This document shows positions 26,556 to 35,920 of a stretch of DNA of 64,000 nt, in pieces. The stretch's first letter is position 1; every line of letters begins with the position of its first letter. Source of the DNA: Elusimicrobium simillimum (GTDB lineage: Bacteria > Elusimicrobiota > Elusimicrobia > Elusimicrobiales > Elusimicrobiaceae); contig NZ_JBEVVA010000003.1 of NCBI RefSeq assembly GCF_049639735.1, positions 558,001 to 622,000 on the forward strand, written 5' to 3'. The position numbers were made by a program, and so were the translations under genes. The notes beneath the pieces were generated by a model, which had not been told where the DNA came from, did no database searches, and saw nothing but the letters and a program-made list of their open reading frames with translations.

Positions 26556-29034
26556 ATACCGTTAACAGGGTGCTGCTTTCCACCGGGGTGTAGCAGGCCG
26601 TTACCTTTTTAAACAGTTTTTTCATTTGGTTAAGGCGCTGCACTCTCCACATGGACTCCTCATTAAAAGCGCCAAAAGGTGATTCTGCGTGCACGGCGTC
26701 GTACTCAAAACGCCTGAAAGCAAAGTCTTTGTCGGCAAAAACATATTTGGGGTTTGCTTTATTTATGGCGTCTTCCACGTCTTTCATATCCTGCGGGGTT
26801 ATTAAATACCACTGCAGGTCAATAACAGGCAGCGCGCTGTAGCGGCCTGATATCAGCGGGATAAAGTTGTCATATTTAGACACTATATAAATGCCTTTTT
26901 CATTAGGAGTATACTTTTGTATAAGTTTGGCCGAGTCCTCAAAATAAGCCGGGTTCATGGTTGAAATAAAGTTTGTGCCCGGCAAAGTCCATTCGTAAGT
27001 TACGTTGTTTTTAATAACCCTGTTAAACGCGCGCATAGTCTTAGTATAGTCGTAAATAGAAGACACAAAAGTGATAATAGTAAGCACGGTAACGGCGAAA
27101 AGCGCTTTTGTCTCATGCCTTGGATATTTGTCAAAAAACGCTTTTACCGCTATTACAAAGAGTATCATATAAATCATGATAAACGGCATAGCGTGGTAAG
27201 GCGCGTAACTTCTAAACCAGAATATCAAAAGCCCTTGCGTATAAAGCAGTACCAGCAGGAACAAATGCGCCAGCGCTTTATCTTGTTTTTTTATAAACAT
27301 AAATATAAAGTACGCGGCGAATATGGTTATTATAGACGCTATAATCACAGGCGCGGGTATGGGGAATGCTAATAAGCCGGACAAAAAGCCCATGGTTATT
27401 TTGACCGAGCCGTACTGCAGCACCACGACCAGGGCGGCTATCAATATAAATGTTGCCAAAGCGCACGTTGTCTCAAAATTAAAAATTTTTGTACGGAAGT
27501 TTTTAACATTGTTGGCAAACACGCTGCCCATAAGCGCGATTGTCAGCATAAGCCCAAATTCCGTATTATTAAGCACCGCCACCACGCATAGCAGCAGCGA
27601 CGTTATAAAAAATGATTTTTTGCCCGTTTGTATATACTTATACCAGGTAAAGAAAAGCGGTAAATCAAACAGCCTTCTAACGGGGTTAAGGCCGGGGCCT
27701 AAATAAAAATATTGGTACGTAAGCATGTTGAACCCGGTGAGCGACACCATCATAGCTATAGCCGGGTATTGTATTTTACGCGTGATATACCAAATAAGCG
27801 CCAGAAACATGGCAAAGTAAACTATATAAAAGCTGTACAGTATTCTGTGGTAGGTGCCGTAGTTAAGTGAGTTGGCGGCGGACATAACCTTTTCAAATAA
27901 AACCGCGTTGAGCAGTCCGTACTGCATAAAAATATCTTTTATAGGCCTGCCCAGGTGCAGCTCATTAACGGCGCCTAAAAGATGGTTGTGGTGGTGTATA
28001 TACCAACGGTTTAAAATTTGCTGTTGAAACTGAAGGCCGTTGTTTCTTATAAACTTAAACTGCGGCGTTTTTCGGAAGATTTCCTTCCTTTCCAGCGCGA
28101 CCGAGGCGTTGGCTATGTCAAGCCTGAGGAAATGCTTTTCCAAATGTGTGGCGGGGTAGAACAACGATACAAGCATGTCTCTGTCATACTGCGCCGGCGG
28201 GAAAGCAAAACATAGGCCTTTGCCGTCCTCATAGGCAAAAGTGGTAAACATCTTATCTCTTTCCGCCAAAAACTCAATATATTTTTCAACTTCAGGTGTT
28301 TTGGGTACGTCTAAGCAATGTCCTTTGTAGTTGTCTATGGGGTTAAGAATGTCGTACTTTTTATGAAATGTAAGCAGTTTGTATTTGTTAACTATATCGT
28401 TAGAATTTAAACTGCTGTTTTTAGGCGTTGTGGGTATGTCCCAGTATTCGTTCATCAGCACAAGCTTGTTGTATATAAACGGCTTTAACATCCAGCCCAA
28501 ATAAAGTATTGAGCAAACCAAAACTATAACGTAAAGCGTTTTCTTGGCGAATTTACTTTTAAGAAAATCAAACTCCAAGTCTAAATGCGTGCCAAATATA
28601 ACCGGTGTAAGATAGGCAAATAGCCATATAAGAACAATAAAACCCCAGCCAATCTCCGTAGCTATGTTAAAGCGCAGTATAAAAATGTTTATTATAAACA
28701 TAGCTATAATAAACAAAGACATAAAATGCGTTCTTCTCAGCCTTCTGAAAAACGCCTCTACTTTGCCCCACAGTACCGTGCGGTACGCCAGGCCTGATAG
28801 CGCGTAAGCAAATATAAAAGGCACCGATATTATGTACCAAAACAAATGCTTTCTTGTATCAGGTATATAATAAATTACACCCTCTAACACTTTCATGCTG
28901 GATGTTTTTACAAATAACATCGCCGCGTCTTGCAGTATTGATAGCAAACTTATAAAGAACAGCAAAAATAAAGTCAAAGCGACTTTATTGTTGCTCCTCA
29001 TAAACTTTTTAGAAAGTGTAAGCAGTTTTCTCAT
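26527..29034 (-). CDS. Large polytopic membrane protein, probable periplasmic glycosyltransferase
   Basis: 835 residues. About a dozen hydrophobic segments, a soluble stretch between roughly residues 180 and 385 and a C-terminal soluble domain of about 180 residues. No family signature is recognised with confidence. By position (immediately before gtrA and the gtrB-like gene, with overlaps) and by topology it fits the third, acceptor-specific GT-C transferase of a three-component system that decorates O-antigen or another surface glycan from the periplasmic side. That role is inference from context. Confidence 0.6.
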   Translation of the reverse strand: MRKLLTLSKKFMRSNNKVALTLFLLFFISLLSILQDAAMLFVKTSSMKVLEGVIYYIPDTRKHLFWYIISVPFIFAYALSGLAYRTVLWGKVEAFFRRLRRTHFMSLFIIAMFIINIFILRFNIATEIGWGFIVLIWLFAYLTPVIFGTHLDLEFDFLKSKFAKKTLYVIVLVCSILYLGWMLKPFIYNKLVLMNEYWDIPTTPKNSSLNSNDIVNKYKLLTFHKKYDILNPIDNYKGHCLDVPKTPEVEKYIEFLAERDKMFTTFAYEDGKGLCFAFPPAQYDRDMLVSLFYPATHLEKHFLRLDIANASVALERKEIFRKTPQFKFIRNNGLQFQQQILNRWYIHHHNHLLGAVNELHLGRPIKDIFMQYGLLNAVLFEKVMSAANSLNYGTYHRILYSFYIVYFAMFLALIWYITRKIQYPAIAMMVSLTGFNMLTYQYFYLGPGLNPVRRLFDLPLFFTWYKYIQTGKKSFFITSLLLCVVAVLNNTEFGLMLTIALMGSVFANNVKNFRTKIFNFETTCALATFILIAALVVVLQYGSVKITMGFLSGLLAFPIPAPVIIASIITIFAAYFIFMFIKKQDKALAHLFLLVLLYTQGLLIFWFRSYAPYHAMPFIMIYMILFVIAVKAFFDKYPRHETKALFAVTVLTIITFVSSIYDYTKTMRAFNRVIKNNVTYEWTLPGTNFISTMNPAYFEDSAKLIQKYTPNEKGIYIVSKYDNFIPLISGRYSALPVIDLQWYLITPQDMKDVEDAINKANPKYVFADKDFAFRRFEYDAVHAESPFGAFNEESMWRVQRLNQMKKLFKKVTACYTPVESSTLLTVYEKKDSCVN

Positions 29035-29036
29035 AA

Positions 29037-30824
29037 TTATTTTAAAATATTCTCCTCAAATTCCTCTCTGTCCAAGAAGGGGAACATATCTTCAAGAGTA
29101 GGGGAAACCATGGTGCCGTCCGGCAGTTTTTTGGCGGAAAGTTTGGGTACAAATATATAGTCGCGTTCTGTTATAACATCAATAACCATGGGGCCCTTGG
29201 CGTTAAGCGCGGCCTTAATCTGGCTGGCCATACCAGTCTTAGAACTTATTTTCATTGACGGCAGGGCAAAGGCTTTGGCCACTTTGCTAAAGTCCGGCGT
29301 GGTTACGCCGCTGTTTGGGCAGGCGCCCGTAAGATGGCCGTTAAAAAAGTTTTTCTGCGTTTGCTTTATTGAACTGTAGCCGGAGTTGTTTATAATAAAT
29401 ATTTTTATAGGCAAATTATAATGGCGTATTGTTTGCAGTTCCTGCAAGTTCATCATAATACTGCCGTCACCGGACAGGCACACTGTTTCCTTGCGCCCGT
29501 TAGCTATGCACGCGCCTATGGCCGCCGGCAGGTCATAACCCATAGAGGCGTTGCCTGAGTTATAAAATATTCTCTGCCCTTTTTTTACAACCGCGCTTTG
29601 CAGCGGCGTCACGCACGCGGTGCCGTTTGCGGTTACCATCGGTACGTTTGCTTTAAGTTGTGAGGTTAACTCATGCACAAAAAAATACGGGTTTATGGTT
29701 TTGGCTTTGTCCGTATGGTCCGTATAGGAGCCAAATGCATATTTACGTTTAAGGTTGGCGCACCACTTTAGCCACTTTCCGGCGTCAATTTTCTTTTTTG
29801 TTTTTAGCAGGGCAGTTATAAAATCCCCGGCGTCTGCGTTTATTTTTATGTCCGGTTTTACCGTGGGTTTGTCCAGTTCCGCCTTATCTATGTCTACAGC
29901 TATTTTAAATGCGTTCTTTGCAAAGTTTTCCCAGTTGTAACTGACTTGCCTTATATTATTGCGCGTGCCTAAAAATAAAATAACGTCGGCGTTTTGCAGC
30001 GTAAAGTTGCCCGCGCGCTGGCCAATGGTACCTATGCGGCCTATATAGTTTTTGTTATCGTCGCTCAGTATGTCCATGCCGTTAAAAGACGTGAGCACGG
30101 GAATATTGATTTGGGTAAGAAGTTTTAAAAATTTCTCTTCCGCTTTTGCCAGCCTTATGCCGTGGCCGGCAACTATAACAGGGCGCTTGGCGGCAGAAAG
30201 CTTTTTAATGGTGTCCGCTACCGCTTTTTTGGTTACGGGCAGCTTTACTTCGTCTTCTTTCGGGTTGTAGGATTTTAGTTTTTTCTCGTCAATCATTGCC
30301 GCCTGCACGTTCATGGGTATGTCCAGCCATACGGGGCCCTTGCGTCCGTGCGTGGCAAGGTATACTGCCTTGTCCAGGTGGTACTTGATTGTGTTAGGGT
30401 CTGTTACCATAACAGCGTACTTGGTAAGCGGTTTAACTACACTTATAATGTCCACTTCCTGGTCACCAAGCTGCCTTAAAGGTATGCTTGGGCAAGAGGC
30501 TATGGTAGTTTCAAACTTTACCTGGCCTGATATAAAGAGTATGGGCGCGCTGTCCGTCCACGCGCCAAAAACGCCGTTAAGCGCGTTAAGCCCGCCGGGG
30601 CCTGTGGTAACGTTTGCTACCGCAAGGTCTTGGTTAAGGCGGGCGTAACCCTCTGCTGCTATAGCTGTGGCCTGCTCATTATGGTTAGTGTAATATGTAA
30701 TACCTTTCTGCTGTCCAAACGCGTTGTTAAGGTGCATGGCGCCGCCGCCGGATATTAAAAACACATCCTTAACGTGGTGCTGGTTACGCAGTCTTGCGGC
30801 AATGTAGTCAGAAAGTTTAATCAT
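29037..30824 (-). CDS. Thiamine-diphosphate-dependent enzyme (acetolactate-synthase-like)
   Basis: 595 residues with the three-domain layout of the acetohydroxyacid synthase/pyruvate oxidase superfamily. The catalytic glutamate is E50 in TNHNEQATAIAAEGYAR. The TPP/Mg motif is CLSGDGSIMMNLQELQTIRH near 447-466, ending in FIINN. In a sugar operon this could be a decarboxylating carboligase like YerE, which adds a two-carbon unit from pyruvate to a CDP-4-keto-deoxy sugar. It could also be a decarboxylase of another keto acid. It lies 12 bases after the NeuB-like gene. Being a true branched-chain amino acid enzyme is unlikely, as no ilv genes are present. Confidence 0.8.
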   Translation of the reverse strand: MIKLSDYIAARLRNQHHVKDVFLISGGGAMHLNNAFGQQKGITYYTNHNEQATAIAAEGYARLNQDLAVANVTTGPGGLNALNGVFGAWTDSAPILFISGQVKFETTIASCPSIPLRQLGDQEVDIISVVKPLTKYAVMVTDPNTIKYHLDKAVYLATHGRKGPVWLDIPMNVQAAMIDEKKLKSYNPKEDEVKLPVTKKAVADTIKKLSAAKRPVIVAGHGIRLAKAEEKFLKLLTQINIPVLTSFNGMDILSDDNKNYIGRIGTIGQRAGNFTLQNADVILFLGTRNNIRQVSYNWENFAKNAFKIAVDIDKAELDKPTVKPDIKINADAGDFITALLKTKKKIDAGKWLKWCANLKRKYAFGSYTDHTDKAKTINPYFFVHELTSQLKANVPMVTANGTACVTPLQSAVVKKGQRIFYNSGNASMGYDLPAAIGACIANGRKETVCLSGDGSIMMNLQELQTIRHYNLPIKIFIINNSGYSSIKQTQKNFFNGHLTGACPNSGVTTPDFSKVAKAFALPSMKISSKTGMASQIKAALNAKGPMVIDVITERDYIFVPKLSAKKLPDGTMVSPTLEDMFPFLDREEFEENILK

Positions 30825-30836
30825 ATTATAACGCTG

Positions 30837-31925
30837 TTATACAGCCAGGCCTCTTTTATAAATTTTTTCTTTTAATTTCTCGTCGTAAGCATAGGGGGAG
30901 TCTATGCCGTCTATTTTTATAGGAGCGTCTTTAGCTATGGGGGCTATAACCTTTTCGCCAAAGATAAGCTCTCTGCAGGAAATCTGGCCCTGCTGCAGCG
31001 GTATGGCAAGATAAATTTCATCCTCGGTAATAACGTCGCCGGGTTGTAAATCTCTCTTAGCGTAAACGCCGCGTACAAGCGCGTCTAAATACTCAACTTC
31101 CTGCTTAGGCGGGTTGCGCTTAGTATCGCCGGAGCTGCCGCATATGGCAACCGCTTTGTGGTACGCTTTTACCCACCTGTCAAAGTCAGAGGGGGTAGAG
31201 CAGTACGGGGACGGCTTTTCGCCGTTGTACTCAATGTCTACGTGGCGTTCAAATGTTCTGGCGCCTTTGGCGTAGGCCATAAGCATGGGGGATTCTATAT
31301 CGTCATTATATTCGTGTGTAGAGAATCCGATAACCAACTCAGGGTAGCGGTTTTTAAGGAAGTCAATCTGGTTAAGTTCCAGGTCAGATTTTTCAGATGG
31401 GTAGAGCGATACGCAGTGGTTAACGGCCAACGGTATTTCGCGCTTGGTAAAAAACTTTACCAGGTCATCAATGTCTTTAAGCGATGAGCCGCCGGTGGAA
31501 ACAATAACAGGCTTTCTTGTTTTTGCAATTTTTTCGATAAGCACCCAGTCGTTAATGTCAGAGCTGGCTATTTTTATAATTTCTACGCCTAAATTTACGC
31601 ATAAATCAACGGAGGCTTCATCAAACGGGGTGGACATTGTTACGCAGCCGGATTTTTTAACTACGTCTACTAAGGCGGCGTAGTTGTCACAGCTCATTTT
31701 GGTTTTCATGGTTTTGCTGATGTAGCGTATGTCGTCGCGGTTTTTAAAATCTTTATGTATAAAGGTGTCCACATCTCTAAACTGCATCTTTATGGCCGCG
31801 CGGATATTATTGAACTTAACTATCTGGGCGAAAGATGTAATAATTTTTACGGCGCGGTCGTAATCTCCCCAATGGTTGTTGGCTATCTCTAACACAAACA
31901 AATCTTGGAAAATATTGTTTTTCAT
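30837..31925 (-). CDS. NeuB-family sialic/nonulosonic acid synthase-like protein
   Basis: 362 residues. The N-terminal TIM barrel has LEIANNHWGDYDRA, IKMQFRD, MSTPFDEASVDL, KIASSDINDW, VNHCVSLYPS and GFSTHE, the standard NeuB landmarks. A C-terminal SAF (antifreeze-like) domain covers about 275-345 (VYAKRDLQPGDVITEDEI). NeuB enzymes condense phosphoenolpyruvate with an amino or deoxy sugar to make a nine-carbon keto acid. No NeuA or NeuC is present, and the neighbours are a kinase, a cyclase and a TPP enzyme, so the substrate may be unusual. AGGAG precedes ATG. Confidence 0.85.
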   Translation of the reverse strand: MKNNIFQDLFVLEIANNHWGDYDRAVKIITSFAQIVKFNNIRAAIKMQFRDVDTFIHKDFKNRDDIRYISKTMKTKMSCDNYAALVDVVKKSGCVTMSTPFDEASVDLCVNLGVEIIKIASSDINDWVLIEKIAKTRKPVIVSTGGSSLKDIDDLVKFFTKREIPLAVNHCVSLYPSEKSDLELNQIDFLKNRYPELVIGFSTHEYNDDIESPMLMAYAKGARTFERHVDIEYNGEKPSPYCSTPSDFDRWVKAYHKAVAICGSSGDTKRNPPKQEVEYLDALVRGVYAKRDLQPGDVITEDEIYLAIPLQQGQISCRELIFGEKVIAPIAKDAPIKIDGIDSPYAYDEKLKEKIYKRGLAV

Positions 31926-31945
31926 TGTAAAACTCTCCTTTGTTA

Positions 31946-33226
31946 TTATTTGGGGTTGTTACCCAATGCCAGCCTCTGTAAACCGCAAAACGTCTCGTCA
32001 TACTTACAGTTTGCCTGGCGGACAGCGTAATTTGTAATCATCTGCAAATACTCTGCCACAACAGGCAGTTTGGCGGACACTCCGCCGCTTAATATTATCT
32101 TGTTAAATTGTTTACCCGGTTGCATGCGGTCTATAGCCGTTTTGTATTGCGTTACGTAACTTTTAAGTATAGACGCAAACCAGTTTTTTAGGCTGCCCTG
32201 CGGCACGGTAATTTGTACCGGGCCAGTGTAACCCCAGGCGGACTCAAACACCGCTAAATTAATGTCTGTGTCGGCATTTTTTATGTCTTCAAGCGTAACG
32301 GCGGTTATCCCCGCCCAAAAGTCTTCGCCCGGTCTGGCGGCGTCAAACGCTTCTTTATAGGCGTTAAGCGCACGGCCGGACGGAATATGCGTTATAACAG
32401 ACAGCAGCTCGTCGTTAAAAAACGGACGCTTTTGCACCGCTTTATTATCCAACCCCAGCATAGATACCTGCGAACCTGTACCAAGGTTAACCGATATTGA
32501 AGTATCGTCAACCCCCGCGCCTAACAGCGCGCACTGGTGGTCGCCCACGCCGGTGTAAATTGCAATTTGTTTGCCGTTAAGTTCTATATAACCGCCGGGC
32601 ACTATATCATGCGATACTTTGTTGAAACTGAGTTCAGCATTGCCCGCCGCATTAATTAAATCCGCGTCAAAGGACTTTGTGTAAATATTGTAAAACCCCA
32701 GGCCGGCGCTCATGGTATCATGCGCTATATTAAGACTGCTGCCGCCGCATGCGCACAGCCATTCGGGCAGTGATACAACCTTGGCCTTTTTAATTTCGCC
32801 CCGTTTTACCATGGCGTTTATATTAAACAACGGGTAACACGGGCGGGGCTGCATGCCTGTTTTTTCAAAAAAACTATTGCCTAGCTCAGCTTTTAAAACT
32901 TCAAAACTGTTATCTTCCAAAGAGCGTTCATCTTTCCAGCTTATATATTCAGATAGCGGTTTATTGTTGTCATCCAAAAGGGCAAAGCCGTGCATTTCTG
33001 AGCATATATAAACACTGTCAAAAGTAGTAACCGCGTAATAATATTCTTTAACTATGGCTAAAAAAGTATTTTTAACTTTTTCAAGGCTGGTTTCAAAGCG
33101 TTTTCCGGCGTTAACTTTTGGCGTTACAGACGGATAACTGTTTACACGGGTAACCACACCGTTAAGCAGTAAAGCGGCCTTTATCCTGGATGCGCCAAAA
33201 TCTATAAGCAATGCCGGCTTTGGCAT
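31946..33226 (-). CDS. FGGY-like carbohydrate kinase
   Basis: 426 residues. The N-terminal phosphate-1 motif LLIDFGASRIKAAL and the later GVGDHQCALLGAG and SVNLGTGSQVSML place it in the FGGY/ASKHA sugar kinases. IILSGGVSAKLP is the adenosine-site block. It would phosphorylate a free sugar or cyclitol with ATP in the cytoplasm. Its start shares one base with the stop of the cyclase-like gene, so the two are translationally coupled. The substrate cannot be named from sequence; xylulose, sedoheptulose or a dideoxy sugar are all possible. Confidence 0.82.
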   Translation of the reverse strand: MPKPALLIDFGASRIKAALLLNGVVTRVNSYPSVTPKVNAGKRFETSLEKVKNTFLAIVKEYYYAVTTFDSVYICSEMHGFALLDDNNKPLSEYISWKDERSLEDNSFEVLKAELGNSFFEKTGMQPRPCYPLFNINAMVKRGEIKKAKVVSLPEWLCACGGSSLNIAHDTMSAGLGFYNIYTKSFDADLINAAGNAELSFNKVSHDIVPGGYIELNGKQIAIYTGVGDHQCALLGAGVDDTSISVNLGTGSQVSMLGLDNKAVQKRPFFNDELLSVITHIPSGRALNAYKEAFDAARPGEDFWAGITAVTLEDIKNADTDINLAVFESAWGYTGPVQITVPQGSLKNWFASILKSYVTQYKTAIDRMQPGKQFNKIILSGGVSAKLPVVAEYLQMITNYAVRQANCKYDETFCGLQRLALGNNPK

Positions 33227-34356
33227 TAAAACTCCTTTTGTATAGCTTCTGAAATCTCGTTAAATAAATTTTCGTCTAACGGTAATTTTAAAAACTGCGT
33301 GTCGCCCAGTTTTGAAATTATTACAAAATTTACCAGGTTACCCTCGGTCTTTTTATCTTTTTTAAGCAACTTGTTAAGGCCGTCTAAAGATACCTGTTTT
33401 ACCAGCGACGGCCCCAAAAGCTCTTTAGATAAACGCTGAGTAAGTTCATAGTCAGCGTCATTTAAAATATTGCGGTTTTTAGAAAGTTTGTTCACAATTA
33501 CCATGCCTATAATAACAGCCTGGCCGTGCGGTATTTCGTAATTTGACAGCACTTCTATAGCGTGGCCAACGGTGTGCCCGTAGTTAAGGCTGCGCCTGTG
33601 GTTAAGTTCAAACTCGTCCTCTTCCACCACGGCCCTTTTGACGGCCAAAGAGCTCATGATAAGCGTTTTGTAAGCGTCAAAGGTTTTAGCTTTGCCGTTT
33701 TCCACGCTATCAATATAAACCTGCAGCGGTTTTGCGCCGCCGGTTACTAAAAGTTTTAAAATCTCGCCCATGCCGGATTTTATGTGGTAATCCGTAAGGG
33801 TTTTGAGGAAGGCGGTGTTAATAATAACTTCAGCCGGGGCCGAGAATAACGCCAGCTGGTTTTTAGCTTTGTTATGGTTAATGCCAGTTTTGCCGCCTAT
33901 GCAGGAGTCGCACATAGAAAGCAAGGTGGTTGGGTAGTAAACCCATTTTATGCCGCGTTTATACACAGCGCCCACAAAAGCGCCTACGTCCTCTATAATG
34001 CCGCCGCCTATTACGTAAAGCTTTTCGGTTTTGGTAAAGTCATTTTCTTCTAAAAACGCTATTACTTTGGTTACACCGTCTAAAGTCTTAAATTCTTCCG
34101 TGGCGTCAGCAATAAAAATTCTTTTAGCGTCTACTTTTAAGTCTTTGTAGTAAAGGTTATAAACGTTGGCGTCTATAAGCAGGAGATTATTTTTGTTGGC
34201 GTCCATTAAAGCTTGCAGTTCTTTAACCGGGGCGCCGTCATACTTTATGCTTACGTTATAAGGGCGGGGCACGGAGTTAACGGTAAAAGTGTCCAGCGCG
34301 TTAAAGTTGTCCGGCATTTTAAATGTTTTACCTTCTATTAAAAAATCTACACTCAT
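33226..34356 (-). CDS. Sugar-phosphate cyclase of the 3-dehydroquinate synthase family
   Basis: 376 residues. The fold is that of AroB: VIGGGIIEDVGAFVGAVYKR for NAD, PTTLLSMCDSCIGGKTGIN, and zinc ligands in SGMGEILK, NYGHTVGHAIE and IPHGQAV. Several normally constant AroB residues differ (GGGIIEDVG where AroB has GGGVIGDL, and SMCDSCIGG). Together with the sugar operon around it, this points to a relative such as a 2-epi-5-epi-valiolone or inosose-type synthase that cyclises a sugar phosphate. True AroB is the alternative. One-base start/stop overlaps join it to the genes on both sides. Confidence 0.78.
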   Translation of the reverse strand: MSVDFLIEGKTFKMPDNFNALDTFTVNSVPRPYNVSIKYDGAPVKELQALMDANKNNLLLIDANVYNLYYKDLKVDAKRIFIADATEEFKTLDGVTKVIAFLEENDFTKTEKLYVIGGGIIEDVGAFVGAVYKRGIKWVYYPTTLLSMCDSCIGGKTGINHNKAKNQLALFSAPAEVIINTAFLKTLTDYHIKSGMGEILKLLVTGGAKPLQVYIDSVENGKAKTFDAYKTLIMSSLAVKRAVVEEDEFELNHRRSLNYGHTVGHAIEVLSNYEIPHGQAVIIGMVIVNKLSKNRNILNDADYELTQRLSKELLGPSLVKQVSLDGLNKLLKKDKKTEGNLVNFVIISKLGDTQFLKLPLDENLFNEISEAIQKEF

Positions 34357-35030
34357 TAGTTCTGCCCTCCCTCGGCCATAAAGCCGCCGTCTACAATAAT
34401 GTTCTGCCCGGAAATATAACTGTTGTTATCAGAGCAGAGGTAAAAAGCTGTGTTTGCTATATCTTCCACACTGGCCATGCGGCCAAGCGGTATTTTTTTG
34501 GTAAGCTGGGCTATACGCTCTGGCGTATTATTCTTTCTTGTCATCACGGTGTCTACAAAGCCCGGTGACAGCGCGTTAACCAAAATATTATGCGGCGCAA
34601 GCTCGCACGACAGCGTTCTTACCGCGCCGTTTAAGGCGTGCTTAGAGGTGCTGTAGGGTAGCCTGCCGCTGCGTGATATTGTGCCGTAAAGTGATGATAT
34701 TGCCAAAATTCTGCCGTATTTTTTAGCGCTCATGTATGGCGCAAGCGCTTTAACAATTTCTACAAAAGAAATGTAGTTTATCTTCGCTGTTTTTAGCATA
34801 TCCCCGGCGGTAACGTCGCTCACTTCTTTGGGCGTATTAAAGCCCGCGCAGTGCACAAAAATGTCGGCCTCAATAGTATTTTGTGTAAAATATTTTGTTA
34901 CGCCTTCTAAATCTTCCAGGTTAAGCTCCGCGCTGGATGGCGCCAGTACGGTATAACCCGCCGCCTCAAACTGCGCTTTTATAGCTGCGCCTATGTCGCC
35001 CCTGCCGCCTGTTAAAAAAACAGTTTTCAT
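34356..35030 (-). CDS. Short-chain dehydrogenase/reductase
   Basis: 224 residues, classical SDR. The cofactor motif LTGGRGDIGAAIKAQF is at the N-terminus and FVHCAGFNTP is the NAG-type motif. SSLYG carries the catalytic serine and PYSTSKHAL the Y-x-x-x-K pair. The C-terminal LVNALSPGFVDTVMT is standard. It probably reduces or oxidises a sugar or cyclitol made by the neighbouring cyclase; the substrate is not known. It lies 2 bases after the epimerase-like gene, and its stop overlaps the start of the cyclase gene. Confidence 0.87.
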   Translation of the reverse strand: MKTVFLTGGRGDIGAAIKAQFEAAGYTVLAPSSAELNLEDLEGVTKYFTQNTIEADIFVHCAGFNTPKEVSDVTAGDMLKTAKINYISFVEIVKALAPYMSAKKYGRILAISSLYGTISRSGRLPYSTSKHALNGAVRTLSCELAPHNILVNALSPGFVDTVMTRKNNTPERIAQLTKKIPLGRMASVEDIANTAFYLCSDNNSYISGQNIIVDGGFMAEGGQN

Positions 35031-35032
35031 GT

Positions 35033-35920
35033 TTATTTATCCTCTTTAAGGGCGTTAGTATTAATAATGCCCTCGTTAGATTTATAAAAATTGTAAAGCT
35101 TTGCCACGGCGTCACGCATAGGCGTAAATTTAAGGCCGGGTATTTCTTTTTTAATTCTGTCATTGTTACCCGTGTAATCCAGGCCGTAACCGGGCGCGGC
35201 TACTTTTATTTCTATATTGCCGCCTGCAAGTTCTTTTACCGCCTGGGCTAAAGCTAAAAGCTCGGCCTTTTCGTCCGGCACAATGTTATAAGAGTTGTAC
35301 TTTGCTTTGTTTTCAATTAAAAACTCTAGTACAGGTATTAAATCTTCTACAAATAAATAGCTGAACCTGCGGTTTTGGCGCAAAGTTATGGGCAAGCCTT
35401 TAATAGCTTTGCACACGGCGTTGGATATAAACCTGATGGCGTAGTCCTCATGTTTGCCAAATATGCCAAAGATGTTCAAGTCAATAAAGTTATCCAGCTT
35501 TTCTATTTGCTTTGCCACTACATACTTACAAAAGCCGTGTTCGTCTTTAGGCATTTTGTTAAAAATGCTTTCTTCTCTAGCGTCAGTAATATTTGTTGAT
35601 ACGTCGTACACCGCGCCGGAGCCAAAATTAATTAACTTGCCAAAGTGCGCTTTGTTCCTTTCCAAATTTTCAAACATACGTACGTTTGTGTAAAAAAGGT
35701 TAGACAAATCTTTAGCGTTGCGGTGCCCGGGCTTGGTGGCGCTGTGCAGTACAACGTCAAATTGTTTATCTTTAAAAAAATTATCAGCCGCTTCTGTGTC
35801 GGCCAAATTAAGCTCAAAACTGCGCGGGGCGGTAATGTCATATTTAGCGGCCAAATGGCTTTCTAAAATGTTTTTACCTATAAAACCGTTGCCGCCGGTA
35901 AGCAGTATTTTTGTCTTCAT
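35033..35920 (-). CDS. NAD-dependent epimerase/dehydratase (CDP-dideoxyhexose synthase-like)
   Basis: 295 residues, extended SDR. LLTGGNGFIGKNILESHLAA is the cofactor motif, NFGSGAVYD has the catalytic serine region and KYVVAKQIEKL the Y-x-x-x-K pair. Directly after rfbH in the operon, it is placed where paratose or abequose synthases act, reducing the C4 keto group of the CDP-3,6-dideoxy sugar. It could instead be a 4-epimerase. Its start overlaps the rfbH stop by one base. Confidence 0.78.
   Translation of the reverse strand: MKTKILLTGGNGFIGKNILESHLAAKYDITAPRSFELNLADTEAADNFFKDKQFDVVLHSATKPGHRNAKDLSNLFYTNVRMFENLERNKAHFGKLINFGSGAVYDVSTNITDAREESIFNKMPKDEHGFCKYVVAKQIEKLDNFIDLNIFGIFGKHEDYAIRFISNAVCKAIKGLPITLRQNRRFSYLFVEDLIPVLEFLIENKAKYNSYNIVPDEKAELLALAQAVKELAGGNIEIKVAAPGYGLDYTGNNDRIKKEIPGLKFTPMRDAVAKLYNFYKSNEGIINTNALKEDK

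Noticed and set aside
29037..30824. Calling the TPP enzyme acetolactate synthase (ilvB)
   Set aside because: No regulatory subunit or other ilv gene is near; the gene is inside a sugar operon.
33226..34356. Calling the cyclase simply aroB
   Set aside because: The core loops differ from AroB and the neighbours are sugar genes; a family-level call is safer.
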